DNA of 64,000 nucleotides. Source: Gammaproteobacteria bacterium (lineage in GTDB: Bacteria; Pseudomonadota; Gammaproteobacteria; Burkholderiales; Burkholderiaceae_B). Position numbers and translations under genes: made by a program. Under the pieces are notes generated by a model. That model was not told the DNA's origin. It made no database searches and saw nothing but the letters and a program-made list of their open reading frames with translations. Where the stretch lies: positions 186,001 through 250,000 of the forward strand of contig JAHIXK010000002.1 in assembly GCA_018815245.1 (NCBI GenBank). Direction: 5' to 3'. This document shows, piece by piece, positions 1 through 8,025 of this stretch. How positions within the stretch are numbered: the first letter of the stretch is position 1; each line of letters begins with the position of its first letter.

Positions 1-1515
1 GCACTTGGTCTGGCCATGTTGGTGTTGGTCATCAGTACCCTTTGCAGCCGTTGGATTAGCAGATCTATTACACAGCCACTTGACGAAATCACAGTCAGTG
101 CAGAGCATTTGGCCGAGGGTAATTATGATTGGCGTCTTCCAGAAAGCAGCATACGGGAAATTAACCAGCTCGCTTTCACTTTCAATCACATGGCAAAAAG
201 CCTGCAGGAATGGGACAAAGTAATTCGCCGAACGGCATACAAAGACCAACTGACTGGCTTGGATAACCGCTCTTACCTCAGCGTCGCCCTTCGGGAGCGC
301 ACAGAAACAGCTCGCGAACCCCTGAGCATTGTGACCTGGGGGATCGACAACCTCGACAGCATCAACGAAGTACTGGGCCATGATGTTGCCGACAACGTAT
401 TGATAAAAGTGGCACGCAAAGCCAGCCGCACATGCCGGGAAAGCCTGGTAATTGCACGACTGGAGGGCAATGTGTTCTGCGTATTGCTGCCTCGCTCAGA
501 ATTAGACGAATTTCTGAGCAAACACACAATGAAACGACTGCTCAACAGTTCCATGCGCATTCAAGGCTACCAATTGGATATTCAAAGCCATGCCGGACTG
601 GCACACTACCCAGAACACGGCCAATGCCCGGATACGCTAATGAGGCGTGCTGAAATTGCACGCCAATTGGCCAAAAAGACGCGTCAAACCATCATCACAT
701 TTGAACAGCGCATGGAACAGCGATCCGCCAACCGCCTGGAGCTGATCGCCCAGCTTCGAAAAGCCATTACCGACGAGGAGTTTTGCCTGTACTTCCAACC
801 CAAATTAAACCTTCGGACCAACAGCATCAACCAGGCAGAGGTTCTGCTTCGCTGGAACCACCCCACACACGGGCTGATTGCTCCGGGGGCGTTTATTGAA
901 CTGGCTGAGCAAACCGGCATGATCCGGGAAATCACGCGGCTGGTATTGAAGCAAACCTACGCCATTATCAGCCTGTGTGCCCACCAAAACATTCGCCTGT
1001 CCGTGAACTTGTCAGCCATGGACCTTGAAGACAACAGCCTGATTGATTTTGTGAGGCAGTTGCACCGGGAACAACCTGATGCCTCGCGGCACATCATGCT
1101 TGAAATTACAGAAAGCGCGGCCATGCGAGACCCCGAACAAGCACTGGAAATTTTGAACCAGTTGGCCTCCATCAACTTTCAAATTGCCGTAGACGACTTT
1201 GGCACAGGCTATTCCTCACTGGCTTACCTGAAACGTTTTCCCGTGACCGAACTGAAAATAGACCGATCACTGGTACAGGGCGCAGACTTTGACACCGATG
1301 GCCAAATCATCCTCGAATCAACCATCGAGATGGGGCATATCATGGGCTTGCTGGTGACCACTGAAGGCGTGGAAACACAGGCCGAATTTGAACTGGTTAA
1401 AAAGCTTGGAGCCGACTACGTTCAGGGCTTCTGGTTGTCAAAACCCATGCCTTTTGATGAATTCAAGTTGAAACACCTTGTGGGCAACCACGACCAACTG
1501 GTTCAACACCTGTAA
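1..1515 (+). CDS. HAMP-GGDEF(degenerate)-EAL protein, 5' end outside the window
   Basis: Putative cyclic-di-GMP phosphodiesterase anchored in the inner membrane. The reading frame is open to base 1 and begins inside a hydrophobic helix (ALGLAMLVLVIS), so the true start and a sensor region lie upstream. A HAMP-like linker follows at about residues 20-75 of the visible part. The GGDEF domain (about 80-245) has RLEGNVF where GGDEF should be, so it should not make c-di-GMP. The EAL domain (about 255-500) keeps most catalytic elements: AEVLLRW (EVL instead of EAL), SVNLSAMDL, EITESAAM, the loop-6 DDFGTGYSS, ELKIDRS, TTEGVET and YVQGFW. Hydrolytic activity is therefore likely but not proven. A degenerate GGDEF of this kind often acts as a GTP-sensing regulator; that is family knowledge, not visible here. 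Confidence 0.88.
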   Translation, partial: ALGLAMLVLVISTLCSRWISRSITQPLDEITVSAEHLAEGNYDWRLPESSIREINQLAFTFNHMAKSLQEWDKVIRRTAYKDQLTGLDNRSYLSVALRERTETAREPLSIVTWGIDNLDSINEVLGHDVADNVLIKVARKASRTCRESLVIARLEGNVFCVLLPRSELDEFLSKHTMKRLLNSSMRIQGYQLDIQSHAGLAHYPEHGQCPDTLMRRAEIARQLAKKTRQTIITFEQRMEQRSANRLELIAQLRKAITDEEFCLYFQPKLNLRTNSINQAEVLLRWNHPTHGLIAPGAFIELAEQTGMIREITRLVLKQTYAIISLCAHQNIRLSVNLSAMDLEDNSLIDFVRQLHREQPDASRHIMLEITESAAMRDPEQALEILNQLASINFQIAVDDFGTGYSSLAYLKRFPVTELKIDRSLVQGADFDTDGQIILESTIEMGHIMGLLVTTEGVETQAEFELVKKLGADYVQGFWLSKPMPFDEFKLKHLVGNHDQLVQHL

Positions 1516-1573
1516 ACCACGCAAATAGCACGGCAATTTCATTGAAGCTTTCCCCGAGCAGGCGCCGCTTCGC

Positions 1574-1579
1574 TATGAT
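1574..1579 (+). promoter_or_regulatory. candidate -10 box for nadB
   Basis: TATGAT lies about 42 bases before the nadB ATG at 1621. No good -35 hexamer stands 16-18 bases upstream, so this is a weak prediction from sequence alone. Confidence 0.3.
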
Positions 1580-1620
1580 GTTGTGACGACAATTCACACA
1601 ACGCACACATCACAGTGAAA

Positions 1621-3222
1621 ATGAAACAATTCGACGTCGCCATCATCGGCAGCGGCTTGGCAGGACTTACCACCGCCCTGCAATTGGCAGACAAACTCAA
1701 AGTGGCCATCATCTGCAAACGATCGGTGTCCGATTCCGCCAGCCGCTGGGCGCAAGGAGGCATTGCCGCAGTGCGCGACCCAGCCGACAGTGTAGAGGAA
1801 CACGTGCAAGACACCCTGGTAGCAGGTGGCGGCTTGTGTGAACGGGATGCTGTGCAGTTCATTCTGGAAAACGCATCCAAATCAATCGACTGGCTGGTGG
1901 AACAAGGCGTACCATTTTCCCGTGAAGACGAAGAAGGCCCCAGCAACACCGAACCCAACGGCTTTCACCTGACCCGCGAAGGTGGGCACAGCCGCAGGCG
2001 TATTTTGCACGTGGCAGACGCCACCGGCGATGCCGTACAAACCACGCTGGAAGCCAAAGCACGCAACCACCCCAACATTCAATTGTTTGAACACCACATG
2101 GTGATCGACCTGATCACAGGTGACCGGCTCAGCGAGAAAAAGGCCGGCATTTTGGGTGCGTACGTTCTGGACGAGCAATCGCAACGCGTGCTTACCCTGA
2201 CCTGCCCTTATATCGTGCTGGCCTGCGGCGGCGCGGGCAAGGTTTACAACTACACCACCAACCCGGATACCGCCACTGGCGACGGCATTGCCATGGCCTG
2301 GCGGGCTGGTTGCCGAATTTCAAACATGGAATTCATTCAGTTCCACCCCACCTGCCTGTACCACCCTTACGCAAAAAGCTTTTTGATCACTGAAGCCGTG
2401 CGTGGTGAAGGCGGATTGCTGAAGCTGCCCGACGGCACCCGCTTCATGCCGGAACACGACGAGCGTGCCGAGCTTGCGCCGCGAGATGTAGTGGCCCGCG
2501 CCATTGACTTTGAAATGAAGAAACGTGGCCTTGATTGCGTGTACCTGGACATCAGCCACGAACCAGCCGAAAAACTGAAAAAGCACTTCCCGACCATTTA
2601 CAAGCGCTGCCTGGAACTGGGCATTGATATCACCAAGCAAGGCATTCCAGTGGTGCCCGCGGCGCACTACACATGCGGCGGCGTGGTGACCGACCACAAT
2701 GCCCGCACCGACATTCCTGGCCTGTACGCCGTGGGTGAAACAGCCTACACCGGCCTGCACGGCGCCAACCGCCTGGCCAGCAACAGCTTGCTGGAATGTG
2801 TGGTGCTGGGGCAAGCCGCGGCCAACCACATTCTGACCAAACCCCACCGCGAAACCATGGGCCTGCCCGACTGGGATGAAAGCCGCGTGACCGACCCCGA
2901 CGAAGAAGTGGTCATTTCCCACAACTGGGCAGAACTTCGCCAAACCATGTGGAACTACGTGGGCATTGTGCGCACCGACAAACGCCTGGAGCGCGCGCAG
3001 CATCGCATTCAACTGCTTCGCGAGGAAATTCTGGAGTTTTACAGCAACTTCCGCGTAAGCCGCGACCTACTTGAACTGCGTAACCTGGTGGATGTGGCCG
3101 ATCTGATTGTAACCAGCGCATTGAGCCGCAAGGAAAGCCGTGGTTTGCACTTCAGTGCCGACTACCCCAGTACATTGCCCAAGGCATTTCCAACAGTGTT
3201 GCAGCGACCTAAGAAGAAGTAA
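1621..3222 (+). CDS. nadB: L-aspartate oxidase
   Basis: Flavoenzyme that oxidises L-aspartate to iminoaspartate, the first step of de novo NAD synthesis; the product goes to NadA. The N-terminal dinucleotide fold is seen as [12 protein letters not shown] at residues 5-16. The FAD/substrate segments [21 protein letters not shown] and [14 protein letters not shown] are typical of the succinate dehydrogenase/fumarate reductase flavoprotein family, and the C-terminal helical domain is present. The length of 533 residues is normal. I chose ATG 1621; a GTG two codons upstream (1615) is in frame. nadB faces nadC across about 330 bases, so it is transcribed apart from nadA-nadC. The NadB assignment rests on these motifs and on the adjacent nadA and nadC. 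Confidence 0.95.
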   Translation: MKQFDVAIIGSGLAGLTTALQLADKLKVAIICKRSVSDSASRWAQGGIAAVRDPADSVEEHVQDTLVAGGGLCERDAVQFILENASKSIDWLVEQGVPFSREDEEGPSNTEPNGFHLTREGGHSRRRILHVADATGDAVQTTLEAKARNHPNIQLFEHHMVIDLITGDRLSEKKAGILGAYVLDEQSQRVLTLTCPYIVLACGGAGKVYNYTTNPDTATGDGIAMAWRAGCRISNMEFIQFHPTCLYHPYAKSFLITEAVRGEGGLLKLPDGTRFMPEHDERAELAPRDVVARAIDFEMKKRGLDCVYLDISHEPAEKLKKHFPTIYKRCLELGIDITKQGIPVVPAAHYTCGGVVTDHNARTDIPGLYAVGETAYTGLHGANRLASNSLLECVVLGQAAANHILTKPHRETMGLPDWDESRVTDPDEEVVISHNWAELRQTMWNYVGIVRTDKRLERAQHRIQLLREEILEFYSNFRVSRDLLELRNLVDVADLIVTSALSRKESRGLHFSADYPSTLPKAFPTVLQRPKKK

Positions 3223-3421
3223 GTTTGCTCCATCCGCTTCAATCGGCGGGTGTTTGCTCAATCGACGCGAATCCCAATCACTCGCCTGAAAATCTGGCTT
3301 TCCCTTTTTGAAACTCACACTGACTCAATCTGCTCGACAAAACGAACGGTCGATCGGATTGTCAGCCTGCGGCTGAACGCCCCGTTTGAATCAGGGCTTC
3401 AATGCTCGCCTGCTGGCGACA

Positions 3422-3456
3422 CCCAAGACCCGACCATCTTTCTTGTCGGGCTTGGG
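3422..3456. terminator. strong hairpin between convergent nadB and nadC
   Basis: CCCAAG plus CCCGAC pair with GTCGGG plus CTTGGG, with one bulged A and a ten-base loop. There is no long T run on either side, so it could be a factor-dependent or bidirectional terminator. Confidence 0.5.
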
Positions 3457-3472
3457 TGAATTGAATGCCATT

Positions 3473-3528
3473 ATTCAACAAGGGATTAAGCGGTTTTCAG
3501 TTCGGAACGGGCAACCCTAACGAGTTGG
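3473..3528. repeat. dispersed intergenic repeat, copy A
   Basis: These 56 bases match 38198-38254 with about nine differences including one gap. The shared core includes ATTCAACAAGGG, CGGTTTTCAG, CGGGCAACCC and ACGAGTTGG. It lies between nadB and nadC and does not code. Confidence 0.55.
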
Positions 3529-3550
3529 CTCCTTTAATGGCAACATGCCC

Positions 3551-4417
3551 TCAATCCAACACCCGCAGCGAATAATCCACCGCGGCAATGTCTTTGGTCA
3601 GCGAGCCAATCGAAATACGGTCAACGCCGGTTTCAGCAATCGCGCGCACCGTTTCTTCATTTACCCCACCAGAAGCCTCCAGAATGGCCCGGTTCTTGTT
3701 CAACTCCACCGCCACACGCATGGCTTCCAAGCCAAAATTGTCGAGCAATACAGACTTGGCCCCTGCCCGCAAAGCCTCCTCAAGTTGCACCAGACTTTCC
3801 ACCTCAATTTGAACCGGCACATGTGCCGCACCCAAGGCATCCGCATTGGCCAGCACTTGTGCAATGCCACCTGCGGCCGCAATGTGGTTTTCCTTGATCA
3901 AAATGCCGTCGTACAAGGCCAGGCGCTGATTCAACCCACCGCCCACACGCACAGCGTACTTCTGCGCCAGGCGCATGCCAGGCAACGTTTTCCGGGTGTC
4001 CAGAATCGACGACTTGGTGCCTTCAATCAAGTTTACAAAATGGCGGGTGCGGGTGGCCACTGCGGAAAGCAGCTGCACATAGTTCATTGCCGATCGTTCT
4101 GCAGTCAGCAGGGGTCTGGCAAACGCTTCAATTTCACACACCACCGTGCCGGGCTGAACCTCCTGCCCTTCCGTCACTTGCCAGCGCACCTGTGAGTCCG
4201 CGCACAGGGCGCTGAACACACCATTGAACCAGTCCTGCCCACACACCACCGCTTTGTCGCGGCACAGCAACTGCGCCTTGCAGCGCTTGCCCTCGGGCAC
4301 CAAAAGGCCCGTCCAGTCGGTGTTGCCCATGTCCTCGGCAATGGCATCGTGCACATTTTTCAGCAAGGCCAACTCAAGCGCAGGCCCAAAAGATTGAAAC
4401 AATTCAGAACGGCTCAT
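3551..4417 (-). CDS. nadC: nicotinate-nucleotide pyrophosphorylase (quinolinate phosphoribosyltransferase)
   Basis: Converts quinolinate and PRPP to nicotinate mononucleotide, the last de novo step before NadD. The 288 residues match the family length. Visible signatures are the phosphoribosyl-binding [11 protein letters not shown], the [13 protein letters not shown] segment, the acidic strand pair VQIEVESL and SVLLDNF, and the glycine-rich [11 protein letters not shown] near the C-terminus. The start ATG overlaps the stop of nadA by four bases (ATGA), so the two are translationally coupled in one transcript. It converges on nadB. Confidence 0.96.
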   Translation of the reverse strand: MSRSELFQSFGPALELALLKNVHDAIAEDMGNTDWTGLLVPEGKRCKAQLLCRDKAVVCGQDWFNGVFSALCADSQVRWQVTEGQEVQPGTVVCEIEAFARPLLTAERSAMNYVQLLSAVATRTRHFVNLIEGTKSSILDTRKTLPGMRLAQKYAVRVGGGLNQRLALYDGILIKENHIAAAGGIAQVLANADALGAAHVPVQIEVESLVQLEEALRAGAKSVLLDNFGLEAMRVAVELNKNRAILEASGGVNEETVRAIAETGVDRISIGSLTKDIAAVDYSLRVLD

Positions 4418-5565
4418 GCTGGCCCCACCCCCTTGTGTGCCTGCTCAAGACGACCCTGGCCACGTGGCCCTGAAATGCCATGCGTTTTTGCGAAATCCAG
4501 CATTCGATCCATGCAACGGTAGGCTTGCTTGCCAAGCACAGCGTCCACATGCACCTCACCCAAGCCGGTGTCGAAGCCATTTTTCAACACATCACGCAGA
4601 TTTTTCAACCCATTCATGGCCATCCAAGGGCAATGTGCACAACTTTTGCAAGTGGCCGAATTGCCGGCAGTGGGGGCTTCAAGCAACGTTTTGCCCGGCG
4701 CAAACTGACGCATTTTGTGCAAAATGCCGTTGTCAGTGGCAACAATGTATGTGTTCACGCCAGGTGTTTGCGTGGCCTTGATCAACTGCGTGGTAGAACC
4801 CACCACATCGGCCAAAGCCACCACATCAGCCGGCGATTCCGGGTGCACCAACACCATGGCTTCGGGGTATTGGGCTTTCAGCATTTTCAGCTCTTCAGCC
4901 TTGAACTCATCGTGCACCAGGCAAGAGCCCTGCCACAACAGCATGTCGGCACCGGTCTGCTTTTGAATGTATTGACCCAAATGACGGTCGGGTGCCCAAA
5001 TCAGCTTCTCCCCCTTCGCATACAAATGACCAACAATGTCCAATGCAATGCTGGAAGTGACCATCCAGTCTGCCCGGGCTTTCACCGCAGCACTGGTGTT
5101 GGCGTACACCACCACCGTGCGGTCAGGGTGCTGGTCACAAAAAGCAGTGAACTCGTCTGAGGGACACCCCAGATCGAGTGAACAGGTGGCGTCCAGATCG
5201 GGCATGAACACCCGTTTTTCCGGGTTCAAAATCTTGCTGGTCTCACCCATGAAACGCACACCAGCCACCACCAGGTTCTGCTGCTTGCTTTCACGGCCAA
5301 AACGCGCCATCTCCAGTGAATCAGATACACAACCTCCGGTTTCTTCGGCCAAGTCCTGCAATTCTGAATCGACGTAATAATGCGCCACCAACACGGCATC
5401 ACGTGCCTTGAGCAAGTTTTTGATCTCCGCTTTCAGCGTGATCCGCTCATCGGCACTGGGTTGCTGCGGCACCCGCGCCCAAGCCTGCGAAGGCTTACAA
5501 CTGGCGGAGGGGTTCGCTTGCACGGGGAGATCGAACTCCACAGGCTTGATATCTGCTTGCTTCAC
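4414..5565 (-). CDS. nadA: quinolinate synthase A
   Basis: [4Fe-4S] enzyme that condenses iminoaspartate with dihydroxyacetone phosphate to quinolinate. It is 383 residues long, the longer proteobacterial form with a leader of about 45 residues before the core. The core shows [31 protein letters not shown], the strand [14 protein letters not shown] and the C-terminal cysteine motif [13 protein letters not shown]; three of these cysteines should carry the cluster. The only suitable start is GTG at 5565, since nearby ATGs are out of frame. It forms an operon with nadC. Confidence 0.95.
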   Translation of the reverse strand: MKQADIKPVEFDLPVQANPSASCKPSQAWARVPQQPSADERITLKAEIKNLLKARDAVLVAHYYVDSELQDLAEETGGCVSDSLEMARFGRESKQQNLVVAGVRFMGETSKILNPEKRVFMPDLDATCSLDLGCPSDEFTAFCDQHPDRTVVVYANTSAAVKARADWMVTSSIALDIVGHLYAKGEKLIWAPDRHLGQYIQKQTGADMLLWQGSCLVHDEFKAEELKMLKAQYPEAMVLVHPESPADVVALADVVGSTTQLIKATQTPGVNTYIVATDNGILHKMRQFAPGKTLLEAPTAGNSATCKSCAHCPWMAMNGLKNLRDVLKNGFDTGLGEVHVDAVLGKQAYRCMDRMLDFAKTHGISGPRGQGRLEQAHKGVGPA

Positions 5566-5600
5566 TGAAACGCTCGATGCATGGCATTGAAACCCTGCAT

Positions 5601-5630
5601 TTTACACTTCTGGATCAAGAAAATCCTCAA
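5601..5630 (-). promoter_or_regulatory. candidate promoter for nadA-nadC
   Basis: On the minus strand TTGAGG (5630-5625) and TGTAAA (5606-5601) stand 18 bases apart, ending 36 bases before the nadA GTG. Each hexamer matches the sigma-70 consensus at four of six bases, so the call is tentative. Confidence 0.35.
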
Positions 5631-5775
5631 CTTTCAGGACGGAGTAACTCTGTGAACTTTCCCCAGCAAGAGGTTACTTAGTTGAAGCATTTAGACAATG
5701 CTGCAACGCACATAGCTTAAGCGCTAAATTTTACTTTGCATTTTTATTTTTTTGACAAATCTTGGAGCAATTCTT

Positions 5776-6351
5776 ATGTTCAAACAAACTGTTCGAACCC
5801 TCTCAATCTTGGCAGCACTTTTTTCAATTCACACAGCGGCTTCTGCAACTTGCACAGGCACAGACTGCCAGGTAGACGTAAGTGGCAGCTTCGATTTCTC
5901 ACTGGGCGAAAACACCAATGGCATTTACGTTCAGAAAAACGTGGGCACCAACACCGCCATCGTTGACCTGAGCCGCGTAGTAATGCGCGACAACGGTGAC
6001 GTAGCCGCCAATGCAACTGCTATTGGCAACAACATGAGCGTGACCTTGGGCGCAGGTTCCACCGCGCCAATTCGTCACGTTTCCCAAAGCAACTACGGCG
6101 ACCAGACTGCAAGCGTTCGTTTGCAGCAGAGCCACCTGTCTGTTACTGGTGAAGTTACGCTTGAAGCGATCAGCATCGGCAACAACTTCAGCCTGAGCCT
6201 GGACAACACCAGCTTGAGCGAATTGTCTGTTGCCCAGTGCAACGTAAGCGACAACGTGGCCCTTACTTCTTTCGTTTGGGATCCAACAAAGCTGACAGCC
6301 AATGCCACTGCGATTGGCAACAACATTTCAATTGGCGGCGTACGTCCTTAA
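5776..6351 (+). CDS. secreted protein with repeated ATAIGNN motif (HfaD/HfaA-like adhesin subunit candidate)
   Basis: No enzyme domain is recognisable. The 191-residue protein has a clear signal peptide (FKQTVRTLSILAALFS, cleavage near ASA-TC at residue 24), so it is exported. The mature part is rich in Asn, Ser, Thr and Val and carries three related units: ANATAIGNNMSVTLG (79-93), EAISIGNNFSLSLD (130-143) and ANATAIGNNISIGG (175-188). Alternating hydrophobic and polar residues in these units suggest beta-strand stacking, as in amyloid-like surface proteins. It has three Cys. I start at ATG 5776 because TTGGAG stands eight bases before it; a TTG at 5752 is in frame but lacks a site. The next two genes encode a similar small protein and an HfaB/CsgG-like lipoprotein. 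The Hfa-type role is inferred from motif and context. Confidence 0.72.
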   Translation: MFKQTVRTLSILAALFSIHTAASATCTGTDCQVDVSGSFDFSLGENTNGIYVQKNVGTNTAIVDLSRVVMRDNGDVAANATAIGNNMSVTLGAGSTAPIRHVSQSNYGDQTASVRLQQSHLSVTGEVTLEAISIGNNFSLSLDNTSLSELSVAQCNVSDNVALTSFVWDPTKLTANATAIGNNISIGGVRP

Positions 6352-6360
6352 TTGAATTTT

Positions 6361-6427
6361 TTGCCCCGGGCGAACTACCTTACTAGTCAGTTTTATGTTT
6401 CCAGAGGTTGCCCGGGGCAATCTTTTC
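6361..6427 (+). terminator. long-range stem-loop between the two ATAIGNN-protein genes
   Basis: An 11-base perfect stem (TTGCCCCGGGC, 6361-6371, with 6410-6420) closes a 38-base loop and is followed by TCTTTT. It could be a partial terminator or an RNA-stabilising stem giving unequal expression of the first gene and the next two. Confidence 0.5.
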
Positions 6428-6464
6428 AAATATACCCAAGTTAAACAACCATTGAAAAAATCGA

Positions 6465-6785
6465 ATGAAAAAAACAGCCGTGTTCATCACCATGTTTGCC
6501 CTTCAAGCAAGCAACACATACGCCCAAACATTTGAAGGCAACGTCAACACATTCGAAACCCCTTTCGGCATGAAAAGCGTTACCGATATTGATACACCTG
6601 CCGGCACACGTCGCGATGCAAACTTCAATCGCACCCAAATTGAGGCACCAGGCCTGGGCTTTTCCGCCACTGCCATCGGCAACCTGATCAATGTTCAAAC
6701 AGACGGAAACAACAACACCGTGGTGATCAATGCAACCCAAATTAACAGCGGCCCACAGAACGCCACGCTAGACGGTGGCTTTTAA
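6465..6785 (+). CDS. small secreted protein, HfaA-like holdfast-anchor candidate
   Basis: Exported protein of 106 residues with a signal peptide (MKKTAVFITMFALQASNTYA, cleavage about residue 20). The mature part ends in a patch of FSATAIGNLINVQTDG followed by NNNTVVINATQINSG, the same Ile-Gly-Asn signature as the gene upstream. From memory this resembles the holdfast attachment protein HfaA of stalked alphaproteobacteria, a small amyloid-like surface protein exported by HfaB. No strong ribosome site precedes ATG 6465. The next gene is an HfaB/CsgG-type lipoprotein 43 bases downstream, the hfaA-hfaB order known in Caulobacter. Function in this organism is inferred. Confidence 0.68.
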   Translation: MKKTAVFITMFALQASNTYAQTFEGNVNTFETPFGMKSVTDIDTPAGTRRDANFNRTQIEAPGLGFSATAIGNLINVQTDGNNNTVVINATQINSGPQNATLDGGF

Positions 6786-6828
6786 CCCATCACCACTTTC
6801 GTTACTGAATACTGAAAAGGTTTTTACT

Positions 6829-7944
6829 ATGTCTTGCCATCCATTACACAAAATTGCATTCATCATCGCAATGGCTGCATCAGCCAGCGCTTGTACAACG
6901 CTTCCTTCGTTCAGCAAAGCCGAGTACGTCAGCCCTTTTGATGGAGCAAGCGTAGTAGAAAATACCACGCGTTACAGCAGCGCACTTGAGTGCCTCAAAC
7001 CCATGATCGGCGGACGCGGGCCATCGGCAAAGCGCTTTGCCGTGGGCCGTGTTAGCGACTTCACCGGGAAAGAAGACCTTGTCAACGGCAAGCGAATCTC
7101 GCAAGGTGCCGCCCTTATGGTCATATCAGCCTTGGCCAAAACAGGTGTTCCAATTGTGGAACGCTTTGACACCAGCATCGCCGACATGGAATTGAAGTAC
7201 GCTGACAACAAACTGATCACCGACAACCCCGAGGGCAAAGCACACCGTCAAATTTTATCCGCTTCCCTACCCGGTTCGGATTACCACATTGTTGGCGGCA
7301 TCACCGAGGTGAATTACAACATCCGCAGTGGTAGCCTTGAAACATCATTCCGCTTTATCGGCGCAGCCGCCCGTTACTTCGTAATGAACGTGGCCGTTGA
7401 CTTGCGCGTGGTGAATACCAAAACCCTGGAAGTTGTAAATACACAAAGCCTGCAGAAACAAATTATCGGTACCGAATTAAATGGTGGTTATTTCCGTTTG
7501 TTCTCTGATGGCTTGGCTGATGTTAATGCAGCGGAACGCACCCAAGAACCCATTCAGAAAGGTTTGCGCATGGTTATTGAGCATGCAGTGTTCAAAATGA
7601 TGACAGAAATGAACAATGTGCCTGCCGCAAACTGCTCAAAAATGACCACAGCAGCCACAACGACACCAGCAAAGCAGGCCATCAACCCGATTGTGCTGAC
7701 TCCACCGCCAACAGCCAATGGCGCAACCGAAGAAGCAAGCGTACAGATCGATCCGTACACTGGCGAAATTGTTCGGGGAAACAGCCCTACCGGAACAGCC
7801 CAGACAAAACCGCAAGGTGAAACAATTGGTTTAAAGGGACTATTCGGATCTTCTGCAGCACCTACACCTCAAGACGCAAGTGATAACACGAAGCGCGAAA
7901 TGCAAGAAAAGTTGCTATGGGGTAACAGGCCTCAAATTCGGTAG
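6829..7944 (+). CDS. CsgG/HfaB-family outer-membrane lipoprotein
   Basis: Probable secretion channel or assembly lipoprotein in the outer membrane, exporting the two small proteins encoded upstream. The 371-residue product starts at ATG 6829, eight bases after AAAAGG. Its signal peptide ends in a lipobox, ASA-C22. The body (about 45-270) fits the CsgG fold: a strand such as KRFAVGRVSDFTGK, then ISQGAALMVISALAK, VPIVERFDTSIADMELKY, DYHIVGGITEVNYNI, VAVDLRVVNTKTLEVVNTQS, and a closing helical stretch. In CsgG and HfaB these segments build the nonameric channel. The last 90 residues are Pro/Thr/Ala-rich and low in complexity. No other curli genes are nearby, so HfaB is the closer analogue. A bidirectional terminator follows. 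Confidence 0.78.
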   Translation: MSCHPLHKIAFIIAMAASASACTTLPSFSKAEYVSPFDGASVVENTTRYSSALECLKPMIGGRGPSAKRFAVGRVSDFTGKEDLVNGKRISQGAALMVISALAKTGVPIVERFDTSIADMELKYADNKLITDNPEGKAHRQILSASLPGSDYHIVGGITEVNYNIRSGSLETSFRFIGAAARYFVMNVAVDLRVVNTKTLEVVNTQSLQKQIIGTELNGGYFRLFSDGLADVNAAERTQEPIQKGLRMVIEHAVFKMMTEMNNVPAANCSKMTTAATTTPAKQAINPIVLTPPPTANGATEEASVQIDPYTGEIVRGNSPTGTAQTKPQGETIGLKGLFGSSAAPTPQDASDNTKREMQEKLLWGNRPQIR

Positions 7945-7966
7945 CACTTCGATCAAAAAATCAGAC

Positions 7967-8001
7967 AAAAAAAGCCTCAAATTAATTTGAGGCTTTTTTT
8001 T
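7967..8001. terminator. bidirectional rho-independent terminator
   Basis: A perfect 20-base palindrome, GCCTCAAATT and AATTTGAGGC at 7974-7993, has an A run on the left and eight Ts on the right. It ends both the CsgG-like gene on the plus strand and the CorC/HlyC-type gene on the minus strand. Confidence 0.93.
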
Positions 8002-8025
8002 ACACTTTTGCACCTACAAAGGCCG

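Larger units (their letters stand above)
3223..3550. other. hairpin-rich intergenic region between nadB and nadC
   Basis: No convincing gene lies in these 328 bases. They hold three consecutive stem-loops: CAGCC/GGCTG at 3363-3375, TCGCC/GGCGA at 3406-3419, and a strong one at 3422-3456. The last part (3473-3528) is one copy of a dispersed repeat found again near 38198. An open frame at 3250-3459 has no ribosome site and no recognisable protein features. Confidence 0.6.

Noticed and set aside
2320-3012. 230-residue open frame on the minus strand inside nadB
   Set aside because: It mirrors nadB codons, is His/Val/Gly-rich as antisense frames here usually are, and has no family features.
3250-3459. 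69-residue open frame between nadB and nadC
   Set aside because: No ribosome site, odd composition, and it runs through strong hairpins.
5752-5775. TTG start eight codons upstream for the ATAIGNN protein
   Set aside because: The ATG at 5776 has a proper ribosome site and gives a normal signal peptide.
6829-7944. curli CsgG
   Set aside because: The fold looks CsgG-like, but no csg genes are adjacent and the small partners resemble Hfa proteins; I therefore did not assign csgG.
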